Assembly (NCBI GenBank): GCA_015075105.1
Contig: JABTUZ010000002.1
Coordinates: 910,313 to 974,312, forward strand
Length of the DNA: 64,000 nucleotides
From: Leptospiraceae bacterium
GTDB taxonomy: Bacteria; Spirochaetota; Leptospiria; Leptospirales; Leptospiraceae
Direction: 5' to 3'
In this document: positions 46,737 to 57,350 of the stretch, in pieces
Layout: every line of letters starts with the position of its first letter
Position numbering within the stretch: the stretch's first letter is position 1
Translations under genes and position numbers: made by a program
Notes under the pieces: generated by a model
Databases searched by the model: none
Told to the model about the DNA's origin: nothing
Seen by the model: the letters and a program-made list of their open reading frames with translations, nothing else

Positions 46737-49700
46737 TGATAGAAAAAATTATAGAATTTTCCATCCAAAAAAGAGTGATGGTGTTAATTATAACCGGGGT
46801 TGTTTCTGCCATTGGATTGTATTACACTACTCAACTTTCTGTAGACGCAGTCCCCGATGTAACTAACATACAAGTCTCTGCGGTCACACAGTCTCCGGGC
46901 TTGAGCCCGACTGAGGTAGAGCAATTTATTACCTATCCTATTGAGATTGCACTCATGGGAATTCCAGATATTACAGAAATTCGATCTATTTCGAGGACAG
47001 GGGTGAGTAGCGTAACGGTAATTTTTAAAGACCACGTAAATATATGGTTTGCAAGACAACTCGTTGCAGAGAGGATTAAGATTGCTGAAACAGAAATTCC
47101 GGATGGATACGGTAAGCCGGTTTTGTCTCCTGTAGCAACAGGGCTTGGAGATATTTATGAATTTATTTTGACCTCGGACAGGCATAGCCCTATGGATTTG
47201 AGGACGTATATGGATTGGGAACTTGCAAAAAAAATCCGTTCTCTTCCGGGCGTAATAGACATCAATACTATTGGAGGAGAGGCGAAACAGTATCAGGTGA
47301 TCATAGACCCCAGAAGACTTGCCTCTCACAATCTCACTCTATCAAAGATATTAAACCGCTTAAAAGAATCCAATGCAAATGTTGGAGGCGGGTACATTAT
47401 GAAAGATAACGAGCAGATGGTAATTCGAGGAGAGGGGCAATTTAAAAATGAAGACGAGTTAAGTAAGACTGCATTGAAAACAGAAAAGGACGGAATTCCA
47501 CTTTTACTCGGTCAGGTCGCTCAGATCAAAGTAGGTCCGGCGATTCGGTTTGGGGTGATTACCAAGGCAGGGAAGGGAGAGGTGGTAGGCGGGACGGTGA
47601 TGATGCTAATTGGTGAAAATTCCAGAGATGTAGTGAAGACTGTGAAGAAAACTATTGAAGAACTAAAAGAAAAACTTCCGGAAGGAATGAAGATAGAGCC
47701 TTTTTATGATAGGTCTGAATTTATCAATAGGGCATTGAAAACTGTTTTTATAAACCTCGGTGAAGGTGCGTTACTCGTATTCATAGCACTAATAATTACA
47801 CTCGGCTCTATTAAAGGAAGTGCGCTTGTTGCGGCGGCGATTCCAATTTCCATGCTGGTTACTGTAATCTTTATGAAGCAGCTCGATGTAGTTGGAAATT
47901 TAATGAGTCTTGGTGCGATTGATTTCGGACTTTTAGTAGATGGCCCAATTGTATTGCTAGAATCTGTATTAGCAGGGTTTTATACAAAGAAAGCACTGTA
48001 TGAAAGATTAAACGAGGAAGAAAAAAAAGAACTGAGTCAAGATATAATTTTATCTGGTTGTATCAGAGTGGCTCGTGCAGCTACATTTTCTGTTGCAATC
48101 ATCATGTTGGTTTATTTACCTTTAATGGCACTGCAAGGGGTAGAGGGTAGAATGTTTCGTCCGATGGCGATCACGGTTGCACTTGCCTTGGCATCTGCAC
48201 TATTGTTTTCTCTTACTACTTTCCCTGCAGCACTTTCGTTTTTATTTCAAAAGCCTGTGTTTCACCAAAGTGTATATTGGGACAGGCTGAGCGAGAAGTA
48301 TAAAATTTTTCTGAAATGGGGAATGAAAAATAAAAAGTTCGTGATCCAGTTTTATATTTTATTTATTTCTTTTTCATTTGCTATCGGATATGGGATAGGA
48401 GCAGAATTTTTACCTAGAATTGATGAAGGTGAAATTGCAATAGACGTTAGGCGACTTCCTTCTACTTCATTAAACTATTCAAGAGATTTGAACATGGAAA
48501 TAGAAAAGGTGATTTCTTCTTTTCCTGAAGTTTTAGGTGTTGTTTCTCGAATTGGTAGGGGAGAGTCGGCAGCAGAGCCGGTCGGTACGGATGAAGGCGA
48601 AATCATGGTAAAGTTAAAAAATAGAAGTGAGTGGAAAAACGCAAATGATAGGGAAGAGTTGATGTCTATTATGAAAGAAAAAATTCTTTCCGAAGTTCCT
48701 TCCAGTTATATAAGCATGTCTCAACCTATTGAAAATAGAGTGAATGCTTTGATTGCAGGCTCTAAGGCTGATCTTGTAATTAAAATTTATGGAGATGATT
48801 TACAAACACTAAAAAATTTAGGTGAGAGTTATGCAACAATATTGAAGGATATTTCTGGTACGGGAGACCTTCGAGTGCAGAGAGTTTTGGGTTTGCCAAT
48901 TCTTGAAATTAGAGCGAACAGAGAAAAAATGGCACGCTATGGAGTTGTAGCTTCAGAAATATTAAATACAGTGGAGACCCTAAGAGTAGGAAGAGGTGCA
49001 GGGAAGGTTTTTGAAGGACTCAAGAGATTTGATTTGGTTGTAAGACTTGATATAGATGTTTCTAATTTGGATTCAGTAGAAAATATTCCTGTCATGACAT
49101 CGAGTGGTGCTACCGTTCCTCTTGGGTTAGTTGCAGATATTGAAAAAGTAGAGGGGCCTGCAGCGATTTCCAGAGAGGGTTTAAAGAGAAGAATTTTTGT
49201 AGAAGTGAATATCAGAGGCAGAGATCTAATCAGTTACATTAGTGAAGCTGAGTCCAAGACAAAATCCATATCGGATTCTTTGCCTAAGGGTTATGAAGTG
49301 GATTGGGGAGGACAATTTGAAAATTTTAAAAGAGCAAAAAATCGACTTCTGATGGTAGTACCTATTGCTCTTGCGATTATTTTCGGGATGCTAATTGCAA
49401 TGTTTGGAAGTATATATTATGCGATTGGAGTTTTTCTCGTAGTCCCCCTCGCTTTGTCGGGAGGAATTTTGAGTCTTGTAGTAAGAGGTCTTCCTTTTAG
49501 TATTCCCGCCGGTGTCGGGTTTATTGCAGTGAGTGGAATTTCTGTTTTAAACGGAGTTGTGTATGCTTCTAATATAAAAGATTTTTTAATGAAAAATTTA
49601 CCGATAGAAGAAGCGATTGAAAGAGCCGGAGAAGTTTCACTTAGGTCAATTGCTACTACTTCTATCATTGCTGCAATCGGATTTATCCCAATGGCGATTT

Positions 49701-49951
49701 CGACTAACGCAGGTGCAGAAGTCCAAAAACCTCTCGCAACTGTAGTAATCGGTGGGGTGTTGATTTCTGTCGCCATTCTCTCTCTTATGCTTCCTATTGC
49801 AATGTACTATTTACTCAGGATGACACGAACTTCTAATTCAAATGAAAAGTTTATAAAGGTGAATAACTCTATTGATATGGAAGAGTCTGATAATCTTAAG
49901 GTAGAACCAATCCTTAAAAAAACGAAATCAAAGAAAAAAATAGACAAATAA
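46736..49951 (+). CDS. czcA: Heavy-metal RND efflux pump, CzcA-like
   Basis: 1071 residues, full length for the HME-RND family. Twelve membrane segments and two large periplasmic domains are laid out as usual. The early family segment reads [19 protein letters not shown] (residues 30-48). The proton-relay segment in TM4 reads [18 protein letters not shown], retaining the two Asp and the Glu characteristic of the CzcA/CusA group. Later motifs include [17 protein letters not shown] and [11 protein letters not shown]. It exports divalent (or monovalent) metal ions with CzcB and CzcC; the metal is not predictable with certainty. Confidence 0.9.
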   Translation: MIEKIIEFSIQKRVMVLIITGVVSAIGLYYTTQLSVDAVPDVTNIQVSAVTQSPGLSPTEVEQFITYPIEIALMGIPDITEIRSISRTGVSSVTVIFKDHVNIWFARQLVAERIKIAETEIPDGYGKPVLSPVATGLGDIYEFILTSDRHSPMDLRTYMDWELAKKIRSLPGVIDINTIGGEAKQYQVIIDPRRLASHNLTLSKILNRLKESNANVGGGYIMKDNEQMVIRGEGQFKNEDELSKTALKTEKDGIPLLLGQVAQIKVGPAIRFGVITKAGKGEVVGGTVMMLIGENSRDVVKTVKKTIEELKEKLPEGMKIEPFYDRSEFINRALKTVFINLGEGALLVFIALIITLGSIKGSALVAAAIPISMLVTVIFMKQLDVVGNLMSLGAIDFGLLVDGPIVLLESVLAGFYTKKALYERLNEEEKKELSQDIILSGCIRVARAATFSVAIIMLVYLPLMALQGVEGRMFRPMAITVALALASALLFSLTTFPAALSFLFQKPVFHQSVYWDRLSEKYKIFLKWGMKNKKFVIQFYILFISFSFAIGYGIGAEFLPRIDEGEIAIDVRRLPSTSLNYSRDLNMEIEKVISSFPEVLGVVSRIGRGESAAEPVGTDEGEIMVKLKNRSEWKNANDREELMSIMKEKILSEVPSSYISMSQPIENRVNALIAGSKADLVIKIYGDDLQTLKNLGESYATILKDISGTGDLRVQRVLGLPILEIRANREKMARYGVVASEILNTVETLRVGRGAGKVFEGLKRFDLVVRLDIDVSNLDSVENIPVMTSSGATVPLGLVADIEKVEGPAAISREGLKRRIFVEVNIRGRDLISYISEAESKTKSISDSLPKGYEVDWGGQFENFKRAKNRLLMVVPIALAIIFGMLIAMFGSIYYAIGVFLVVPLALSGGILSLVVRGLPFSIPAGVGFIAVSGISVLNGVVYASNIKDFLMKNLPIEEAIERAGEVSLRSIATTSIIAAIGFIPMAISTNAGAEVQKPLATVVIGGVLISVAILSLMLPIAMYYLLRMTRTSNSNEKFIKVNNSIDMEESDNLKVEPILKKTKSKKKIDK

Positions 49952-50060
49952 AAAATTTTTTTGAAGTGGTTGAAATTTCCAAATTTTTTTTTGTAAAAAT
50001 GTCATTGATAATTTTCTAAGGCTTCATTAATCTTTTTCATCGCAGTGCTTGCTTTTTTTA

Positions 50061-50101
50061 GTTGTAAAAAGCCCTGAAAGGGGTTTTTGCAGTAGCGTCA
50101 T
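50061..50101 (+). repeat. Truncated copy of the 115-bp palindromic element
   Basis: The last 41 bases of the element (GTTGTAAAAAGCCCTG onward, ending GCAGTAGCGTCAT) are intact; the left part is missing. It lies in a 483-bp gap. On the minus strand, sequence just beyond the break reads KKASTAMKKINEALENYQ before a stop, possibly the tail of a gene broken by the event. The rest of the gap (49952-50040) is AT-rich with no other feature seen. Confidence 0.85.
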
Positions 50102-50333
50102 AAATGTCGCGTAAGTATTTTGCATTGAAGTGAATACGATTCTATGAAACTAGAAAAACGCAGTTAAGTATTTAGCGTGATGGGGGGACATGCACTAATT
50201 ATATTAATTTCTGTAATAACCAAAATTATGTAAAGCAAAATTTTATCCTTCTTTTAAAATTGAATTCAGGTTTGCATTTTAACACTTTCAATAAAATTCA
50301 CTGCTAATACCATAGAAAAAAATGAGGAGTTTC

Positions 50334-50420
50334 ATGTTTGAAGAGGCTTTTAAGAAAATAGACGATATTTTACACAAAAACGAAGCCCTCTTTATTACAA
50401 GAGGCTGCTCTCAGATTTAA
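50334..50420 (+). pseudogene. Remnant of a type I restriction methyltransferase (hsdM) start
   Basis: 28 residues: MFEEAFKKIDDILHKNEALF, then ITRGCSQI and stop. The opening closely resembles the first residues of HsdM-type methyltransferases (MFEQ-x-FKxIDDxLxK). A strong ribosome site (GAGGAG) precedes the ATG. Nothing of the methylase body follows; queG begins 14 nt later. This may be a decayed gene start or a small leader peptide. Confidence 0.4.
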
Positions 50421-50434
50421 AAAAAATAAATCCA

Positions 50435-51397
50435 ATGAAAAAGCATGAATTAGAATTTGATCCAATAAAAGAAATAGCAAGGTCTTGTGGGTTTGAGCTT
50501 GTCGGAATAACAAAGGCAGAAATCCCCGAAGTCGATAAAAGAAATATTCAAGAATGGGTCAATAAAAAATTTTATGGTGGTATGGAATGGTTTATAAGAA
50601 ATACCCATATCCGTAACAATTTTGAGAATTTGGGCTTTACTCCAAAATCTGCAATTGTACTTGGGTGTACGTATTTTACAGAAAGCTATGAAAAAGTTTT
50701 TCAAAATTATAAACTGAAAATTTCGAGGTATGCGGTAGGCGAAGACTACCACGGAGTCTTAAAGAAAAAAGCAAATCCTATATTAGAATTTTTAAAAATA
50801 AATTATCCGAACAATAAATTTAGAATGGGGGTTGACTCTCTTCCAATTGCAGAAAAAGTTTTAGCAAAAAAATCAGGGATTGGTTGGAGAGGGAAAAATA
50901 CGATTATCATTAACCCGGAAATTGGATCGTATTTTTTCTTAGCAATAATTTTAACTAACCTTGAGATTTCGTATAACGCAGAAGAAATTCCAGATAGATG
51001 TGGTAAATGTAGGTTATGTCTGGACGCTTGTCCTACAGGTGCTCTATTTGAAGAATACAAAATTGATGCGAGTAAATGTATTTCCTACCAGACGATTGAA
51101 GACAGGAAAATCGGGGATATTTCTTCAAATAACAAGAATAGAAAAAATTGGATATTCGGGTGCGATATTTGTCAGGAAGTTTGTCCTTGGAATAAAAAAA
51201 AACTAAATAGAATTAGAATGGAGTCAAGAGAGCCAAAATTTCAACCAAGCCCAATCTGGGAAGACTCCACTGAATTAGAAATTATAGAAATGGACTTAGA
51301 AAAATTTACGCGATTGCAAAAAAAAAGCCCTATTTCCAGAATACAATTTGAGAAGTGGAGGGAAAATATTTCTATTTTTTTAAATAGCAACACCTAA
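50435..51397 (+). CDS. queG: Epoxyqueuosine reductase
   Basis: 320 residues. The N-terminal corrinoid-binding domain includes GMEWFIRNTHIRNNFENLG and the catalytic region; the substrate segment is DSLPIAEKVLAKKSGIGWRGKN (key KSGIGWRGKN). The two [4Fe-4S] clusters are in CGKCRLCLDACPTGALFEEY and CDICQEVCPWNKK. It performs the last step of queuosine synthesis in tRNA. There is no clear ribosome site before ATG 50435. It is about 50 nt before the DUF1577 gene. Confidence 0.95.
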   Translation: MKKHELEFDPIKEIARSCGFELVGITKAEIPEVDKRNIQEWVNKKFYGGMEWFIRNTHIRNNFENLGFTPKSAIVLGCTYFTESYEKVFQNYKLKISRYAVGEDYHGVLKKKANPILEFLKINYPNNKFRMGVDSLPIAEKVLAKKSGIGWRGKNTIIINPEIGSYFFLAIILTNLEISYNAEEIPDRCGKCRLCLDACPTGALFEEYKIDASKCISYQTIEDRKIGDISSNNKNRKNWIFGCDICQEVCPWNKKKLNRIRMESREPKFQPSPIWEDSTELEIIEMDLEKFTRLQKKSPISRIQFEKWRENISIFLNSNT

Positions 51398-51446
51398 AAT
51401 TAATTGAAAACTTTTTTTGAAATGTTACAAAGTCGATAATTAAAGT

Positions 51447-52724
51447 ATGGCGATTGGAAGAACAGATTCGATGCAGGAACTCATCACCCTCATGGAAGGG
51501 ATCTACGGTGAGACTATAATCGGATCAGACATAAATTTGATCAAGCACCTCTTTTATTATCTAAAAAATGAAATGGTGGAGTTTAGCTTTGAGTATGAAG
51601 AAAAATTTCTCGCTGCCATAGTAGAAGAAATTCACAACACCTCAGTCGCATTGAATGTTCTTGGATTTGAAGAAGGTAAAACTCGTAGAGCAAGAATTCG
51701 ATTTGAAGTGTTTAATGTATTGTACAACTTTGAAGTAATGATAAATGACATTAAAAACGAAATTGTGTCTATCACTATTCCTACCGAATTGCAATCTGCA
51801 CAGCAAAGAAAAAATAAAAGAGTTTCGTGTGATGATTTGTTTATGAACTTTATTATTTTATTCAGATCGCTTCGAGGCGGGATGAGAGATGCGGGAGAGG
51901 CTATTTCTGCCGAAAGCAAATTTCCCCATCTTATGAGAGAAGTGAAAGAAGATTCTCCCAACCTTCGATTGATTAATTTAATGATGGTTGACTATATTCA
52001 TAAAGTTTCTTCAGAATACGAAATTCTATTTTTCAAAGATAAAAAAGAAAACCCTCTTATCAAAAAAATACTATTGGATTCTAAAAAATCGGTTTATGTT
52101 CACGATTGCTGGTCGATAGACAGCTATATTAACAAAATGAATAATCCTCTATTAACAAACTATCACTCCGAATACTTAAGTCTCTTAGAAGAGATAGGAG
52201 AAGAAAATGCGGGAGTATTTTTCCAAGAATTAGTTAAAAAAGAAAGTAGAGAATTTTTAGTGTCCTATATTGTCTCTCCGATTTATTTATTTGAAGAGTT
52301 GACCGGGTATTTAAAAGTTTTTACAACGGCTATGGATAAATATACGATCACCGAGCAACAAGCACTCTATTTCCATGAACTATCTGAATTGATTAGTTAC
52401 GCTTTTACAAAAATTGCAATTAAGGAAGAACGATTTAACAAACTAAACACAAGTACAAAAATTGTTGATATTAGTATAGGAGGACTTCTTTTTGAAATTG
52501 AAGATGAAACTCTATTTAGGTATTTACGCAAGCATAATAAGATAAAAATGTTTATTCCTATTGGAGAATTGACTCTGAATATAAATGGAGAAATCGTAAG
52601 GTATTTGACAAAGGGAGATAACGTATTTCATCTTGGAGTGAATTTTTTTTCTTCAAATCCCGACGATCTGAAAAATTTAGAAAATTATCTATATGAGAAA
52701 AAACGCGGAATCTTATCAGAATGA
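51447..52724 (+). CDS. DUF1577 / PilZ-type protein
   Basis: 425 residues. The sequence fits the Leptospira DUF1577 family. An N-terminal YcgR-like beta domain (residues 25-120) ends with R121-KNK-R125, resembling the RxxxR c-di-GMP-binding motif. The second PilZ motif, D341-IS-IGG (DxSxxG), is far downstream after a 190-residue middle region (KVSSEYEILFFKDKKENPLI; VFTTAMDKYTITEQQALYF). The C-terminus is a beta domain (LGVNFFSSNP). It is likely a c-di-GMP-responsive effector. The 3' end overlaps the converging TPR gene by 9 nt. Confidence 0.65.
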   Translation: MAIGRTDSMQELITLMEGIYGETIIGSDINLIKHLFYYLKNEMVEFSFEYEEKFLAAIVEEIHNTSVALNVLGFEEGKTRRARIRFEVFNVLYNFEVMINDIKNEIVSITIPTELQSAQQRKNKRVSCDDLFMNFIILFRSLRGGMRDAGEAISAESKFPHLMREVKEDSPNLRLINLMMVDYIHKVSSEYEILFFKDKKENPLIKKILLDSKKSVYVHDCWSIDSYINKMNNPLLTNYHSEYLSLLEEIGEENAGVFFQELVKKESREFLVSYIVSPIYLFEELTGYLKVFTTAMDKYTITEQQALYFHELSELISYAFTKIAIKEERFNKLNTSTKIVDISIGGLLFEIEDETLFRYLRKHNKIKMFIPIGELTLNINGEIVRYLTKGDNVFHLGVNFFSSNPDDLKNLENYLYEKKRGILSE

Positions 52725-53888
52725 TTTTGATAGTTCTATTGCAGATAAAACTTCTTTGTCTGCATTTTTTTTCTTAGATAGAAATGTAAGGTAGTCATTT
52801 CCATGATTTGCAATATTTTGTTTTAGAGTATCACTATCTTTTTTCATATCGTAAGTAAGGATAACTTTCCCTTTCAAATATTTTAATTTTTCGTAATAGG
52901 CAAGAACAAGTAGTCTTTGAAGGTTAGAATTTTGGTATCGAAGTTTTTTTGCTTTTTCGAGAAGGTCTTCTGTTCTTTGCATTTTTTCCATAATAACGGA
53001 TATTGTTTCAGGATTTTTTTGTCCTGACTCTAAAAATCTATAGTGCAGGAAATTTGTCTCTGCGCTATTTAATAAAATATCAAAGTCATTCGGCAAGATT
53101 TCATTAGCCAGTTTTTCTAAATTATAACAAAGCTCTATATCTTTCAAATATAAACCTTTTTCAGTTTTGAATTTGTATAAAAGGTAGCTCATGTATTGTG
53201 AAAGAAATAGAAACTTCTCGTGATTGTCTCTAAATTTATCTATGTTCTTGTAAGCTAAGGAAAATTCAAATCCTGCTGAAATATATCCTTCTCCTCCTTG
53301 TAAATGAAGTTTCCCTAATGCGAAATGTGCTTCAGGATAAATCGGATCTATAGAAATTGCTTTTTTGTATGTTTTGATTGCATTGGCTTTGTCGCCTATC
53401 GCAACAAAATAGTCCCCTTCTTTTTTCTTTAAAATTGCAAGTTCTTGATTTCCTGATTCAACAGGCATGGCAACAAATACCAACCTTCCTTCGATCAATC
53501 TTAGGTATCCTTCTCCTCTTAATTGCAGACCAAAAAAAGTTGTCTTAAAAATAGATTTCACTTCTATTTGACCAACAATATTTCCGTCTTTGATCGCATT
53601 GTGATCTGAATCTTTTTCAATCAGATACAATGTTTGACCGATTCTGATTCCTGGATTTGAGTGTACATTGACTGTAACTACATCCGGCCTTGTATCTACA
53701 TTCAAAGAGCTGTCTGCCTTAGTTTCAAAAACGGCAGCTTTTTCTATGCTTACCGTTTCTCCGATGACTTTCATTTTTGTGGAGACTTGAGTTGCTTTAT
53801 CCCAAAAAGCGTAGATAGTGTAATCTTTTTTAGAAATAGAAAAGATTGGGAAGATTGTACATAAAAATAGGATAAAGGCTTTTCTCAT
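52716..53888 (-). CDS. Exported TPR-repeat protein
   Basis: About 390 residues. The start at ATG 53888 gives a signal peptide (MRKAFILFLCTIFPIFSIS); the ORF is open nine codons further. The mature N-terminal half is beta-rich (residues 20-150; IVGQIEVKSIFKTTFFGLQL). The C-terminal half holds TPR-like helices (YFVAIGDKANAIKTYKKAISIDPIYPEAHFALGKL; LGKLHLQGGEGYISAGF). It likely acts as a periplasmic scaffold. I cannot assign a partner. Confidence 0.65.
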   Translation of the reverse strand: MRKAFILFLCTIFPIFSISKKDYTIYAFWDKATQVSTKMKVIGETVSIEKAAVFETKADSSLNVDTRPDVVTVNVHSNPGIRIGQTLYLIEKDSDHNAIKDGNIVGQIEVKSIFKTTFFGLQLRGEGYLRLIEGRLVFVAMPVESGNQELAILKKKEGDYFVAIGDKANAIKTYKKAISIDPIYPEAHFALGKLHLQGGEGYISAGFEFSLAYKNIDKFRDNHEKFLFLSQYMSYLLYKFKTEKGLYLKDIELCYNLEKLANEILPNDFDILLNSAETNFLHYRFLESGQKNPETISVIMEKMQRTEDLLEKAKKLRYQNSNLQRLLVLAYYEKLKYLKGKVILTYDMKKDSDTLKQNIANHGNDYLTFLSKKKNADKEVLSAIELSKSF

Positions 53889-54157
53889 AATACTATATTC
53901 GTCTATTAAAATCAATTCCTGTATGAAAAAGAATTGTCAAAAGCAGTGAAGACGAGTGATTTTTTTAAGGCGGGAAATGAGAAAATTGCAAAAATTTCTT
54001 GAATAGTGTTTGTGCGGAAAGATATTTTGTTTTACAATCTGTATAAATACTAGTTTTACGGATACATGTAGGCAAGTAAAGAATTAGTTTTTTTTGTTGT
54101 TAAGAAGTTTTATCAATTTTGAGAAAATTTAAAATAATGAGTTAAAGGAAATTTTAT

Positions 54158-55783
54158 ATGAGTCAACAAACTATTGTAATATTAGGTGGATCGTCTTCGG
54201 GACCTACTGCAGCTGCCAAAGTAAGAGAATTTGATGAGAAGTCTCGAATCATAATTGTAGAGAAAACAAATAAGATTGATTTTTTTCAGAGTGGGATTTC
54301 TTATTTTTTTAGTGGAGAGGTAAACTCGATTGAGGACTTTCAATCCGAGAGAGCTGATTTTTTTCGTACTGCCTATAATATTGAAATAAAAACAGAAACA
54401 GAAGTTGTAAAGATCGACCCTAAAAAAAAGGAAATTATTTTAAGAGGGAAATACGAAGGAACGCTCGGCTATGATTCATTGATTTATGCGTTAGGTGCTG
54501 AGTCTTCTGTGCCGGATAAATTGATTTCTAAACCTATGAATTTTATTTCATTTAGAACTGCCTCTGACTTACAAACTATTCAAAAGTATATTTTAGAAAA
54601 TAAGAAAAAAGTCGCTATTATTGGAGCTGGATCTTTTGGGTTGGAAGCAACCGATGGACTTATTCGGGCAGGACTTGAGATTTCCTTGATTGAAAAAAGA
54701 AATAATGTTTTTCCTTCGGCAAGTCAGATCGCATCAAAGATGATTGAAAATGAAATTAAATCAAAATGTAAAATCTATAAATCTGCCGAGATTACAGGAT
54801 TTTATATTGAAAACGAAAAAATTGTATCTATAAAATTAAAAAGCGGAGATTCTATTTCTGTCGATTTTGTCATTTCTGCGATGGGTGTAAAACCAAATAC
54901 TAAACTACTTTCTTCTGTAGGCGCAAAGGTCACAAAAGAAGGGGCTTTGATTTTAAATTCTTCGGGAAAGACTAACTTGCCTGGGGTTTATGGATGTGGA
55001 GCGTGTTGTGCGGTATCGCATGTCGTATATAGAAAAAAGGAATGGATGCCTCAAGCGAGTATTTCAGATAAATTGGCTCAAATTGTAGGTGCGAATGTTG
55101 TTGGAGGAAAGTTTGTAATGAATCCGGTAACTAATTCTCTCCTGCTTAGAATTGGTAATTTAGTATATGGTAGAGCCGGTGTGATTTACACTCCAAATCA
55201 AAAAATAGCCTCCACTATCGTATTTGCTCCACCGATTGAAAATTTTATTTCTGGTGCGAAGGATATATTTGTACAAATTGTATGGGAGAAAAAGTCAGGG
55301 GTTGTGATTGGAGCTGAAATCGTCGGAGAAAGTGGAGTGGATAAGAGATTGGACACAATCGTTATGGCAATTTCCAATAGAACAACAATTCAAAAACTTT
55401 CTACGATTGACTTGGGGTATGCACCTCCCTTTAGCCCGGCTAGAGACCCAATTAATGTAGCAGGAACAGTTGCGCTATACGAGAAGAAGAATTTAGTTAA
55501 GACGATTGGCTCTGCATCACTTGCGAAAAATCTATCGAAATATTTTATAGTAGATTTGAGTAAGAAGAATGCATTTGCTTCCTCATCAATTCCAAACTCA
55601 ACAAAAATTCCTTTAGAAGAGTTGAGGGGACGGATCACAGATATTCCAAAAAATAAGCCTATTGTTACTGTATCAGAAACCGGCAGAAGAGGGTATTTGG
55701 GTTATAGAGTATTAGTTCAGAGCGGGTATAGAGATGTGGTGAATCTTTCCGGTGGGCTTAGAGCCTATAATTTATCTCTTTGA
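54158..55783 (+). CDS. CoA-disulfide-reductase-like flavoprotein with degenerate rhodanese domain
   Basis: 541 residues. FAD motif ILGGSSSGPTAAAKVREF; NAD(P) motif VAIIGAGSFGLEATDGLI; FAD-binding VYGCGACCAVSHVVYR region; dimerisation domain 330-450; rhodanese-like C-terminus (residues about 460-541). The residue at the catalytic Cys of the CoADR family (ANCGLPYY-type) is Ser45 in IDFFQSGISYFFSG. The rhodanese loop normally has Cys but reads TVSETGRRGYLGYRVL with Ser506. Both expected catalytic cysteines are absent, so disulfide reductase and sulfurtransferase activities are doubtful. The CGD of the FAD site reads CGA. The TTG start of the next gene overlaps its stop. Confidence 0.7.
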   Translation: MSQQTIVILGGSSSGPTAAAKVREFDEKSRIIIVEKTNKIDFFQSGISYFFSGEVNSIEDFQSERADFFRTAYNIEIKTETEVVKIDPKKKEIILRGKYEGTLGYDSLIYALGAESSVPDKLISKPMNFISFRTASDLQTIQKYILENKKKVAIIGAGSFGLEATDGLIRAGLEISLIEKRNNVFPSASQIASKMIENEIKSKCKIYKSAEITGFYIENEKIVSIKLKSGDSISVDFVISAMGVKPNTKLLSSVGAKVTKEGALILNSSGKTNLPGVYGCGACCAVSHVVYRKKEWMPQASISDKLAQIVGANVVGGKFVMNPVTNSLLLRIGNLVYGRAGVIYTPNQKIASTIVFAPPIENFISGAKDIFVQIVWEKKSGVVIGAEIVGESGVDKRLDTIVMAISNRTTIQKLSTIDLGYAPPFSPARDPINVAGTVALYEKKNLVKTIGSASLAKNLSKYFIVDLSKKNAFASSSIPNSTKIPLEELRGRITDIPKNKPIVTVSETGRRGYLGYRVLVQSGYRDVVNLSGGLRAYNLSL

Positions 55784-57189
55784 TAGAACTGCAAATACGC
55801 AATGAACCAACAGAGGAAGATCGGCTTATTTTTGATCCTTATCATGTTTTTTTAGCCGGTCTTAAAAATCATCATATATCGAATACTGCCTATCCTATTT
55901 CGCATAACGTAACTTGGAGAGAATACAGAGTATCAAAGGAAACTTATGCTTCTTATATCCAGTCTGCATTGAATCGTATAGAAGAAATTTCACTCTATGT
56001 CCATATTCCTTTTTGTGAAAAAAAATGCTTTTATTGTGAATACGCCATAGTTAAAGAAAAAGAAAATAGCCTCACAGAGTCTTATGTTGACTATTTGTTA
56101 AAAGAGATAGACCTTTATGATAGAATTACAGATTGGTCTAGTAAGAATATTTCAGGGATTGATATTGGAGGTGGAACTCCCTCGATATTAAATAACAAAT
56201 TAATGGAAAAAATTTTGCAAAAAATTCGTAACATTTTTCCGAATTCTCAAAATACTAAAATTAGTATTGAGACTACACCAAAAATCGCATCCCATTCACC
56301 GGAAAAACTAAAGTTCTACCAAGACATAGGAATCGAAAGGATTAGTATGGGAATTCAGATCACCGATTCTCTTCTATTAAAAAAATTCAATAGGGAAGAG
56401 AACGGAGAGGATGTATTTTTTCGTGCAACAGAAAATATACGAAACGCAGGATTTAAAAAATTGAATATTGATTTGATGTATGGCTTTGCAGACCAGTCCG
56501 TAAATAGCTGGCACGAAACACTCCTTAAAACTATTTCTCTAAACCCGGACTATATCACGTTGTATAGAATGAGATATAAATTGACTAAGATATTTAAGCA
56601 AGCAGATAGGGTGAGGCTGATAGACGTTATGCGACATTCTTCTCTTGCACGAAAAATTTTGGAGTCGAATGGTTACTATTCTCCTTATGGAAAAAATACA
56701 TATACAAAAGATTTTAATGAAGAGGGGACAAGTGAATATTTAACGAATAGAGTTGTCCGTGGGGTACCTTATCTGGGGTTTGGGCTTGGCGCACAGTCTT
56801 CTTTGGACTCTTCGGTTTCTTATAATTGTGGGGCATCTTCAAAACAGACTGCCCCATACAAGTCTGCCATTGACTCTGATAAATTCCCTATTCAAGATTT
56901 GTATCACCTGCCTGTATCACAGAGGATAGGAAAATTTGTTTCTGTTAGTTTTTATTTTGGAGGAATTCATTTAGACTCTTTTATTAAAAAATTTGGCTTT
57001 CCTTTTGACTCTTATTTTAAAAATGAAGTCGAATTTGTAAAGCATAGAGGCTTGATGTACGAAACGAATGGATGGTTACGTTCCACTAAAAAAGGGGAGA
57101 ATTTTGTCAATGGGGTTATTGCTCTTTTTTATGCAGGCTCGATTAAAAATCTGCTTCTACAAAAAGCCAAACAGTCAACTCCTGAATGA
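55780..57189 (+). CDS. HemN-like radical SAM protein
   Basis: 469 residues. The radical SAM site is HIPFCEKKCFYCEYAI (C-x3-C-x2-C), followed by ISGIDIGGGTPSIL (glycine-rich SAM loop) and FYQDIGIERISMGIQ. The C-terminal part includes YLGFGLGAQSS, as in HemN/HemW enzymes. Typical HemN carries out oxygen-independent coproporphyrinogen oxidation; this is more likely a HemW-like or unassigned relative because the N-terminus (IELQIRNEPTEEDRLIFDPY) is unusual. It is translationally coupled to the flavoprotein gene (TTGA). Confidence 0.75.
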   Translation: MIELQIRNEPTEEDRLIFDPYHVFLAGLKNHHISNTAYPISHNVTWREYRVSKETYASYIQSALNRIEEISLYVHIPFCEKKCFYCEYAIVKEKENSLTESYVDYLLKEIDLYDRITDWSSKNISGIDIGGGTPSILNNKLMEKILQKIRNIFPNSQNTKISIETTPKIASHSPEKLKFYQDIGIERISMGIQITDSLLLKKFNREENGEDVFFRATENIRNAGFKKLNIDLMYGFADQSVNSWHETLLKTISLNPDYITLYRMRYKLTKIFKQADRVRLIDVMRHSSLARKILESNGYYSPYGKNTYTKDFNEEGTSEYLTNRVVRGVPYLGFGLGAQSSLDSSVSYNCGASSKQTAPYKSAIDSDKFPIQDLYHLPVSQRIGKFVSVSFYFGGIHLDSFIKKFGFPFDSYFKNEVEFVKHRGLMYETNGWLRSTKKGENFVNGVIALFYAGSIKNLLLQKAKQSTPE

Positions 57190-57350
57190 AGATCGTAAAA
57201 ATCCTATAAAAAAATGAACGAATTTTGTGCGAAATCTCTATTTTATTTTTGACTGATTTCTTAGGGGTTTGAAAATGAATAAAAAACTATAATTTGCTAT
57301 TTAGCTTTTCGGAGTGATGTTGGAAAGAAATTTTTTTGGAGGGCTTTTTA

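Noticed and set aside
46784-47329. 181-aa minus-strand frame inside czcA
   Set aside because: It lies entirely antisense to a well-supported RND gene and has no motif.
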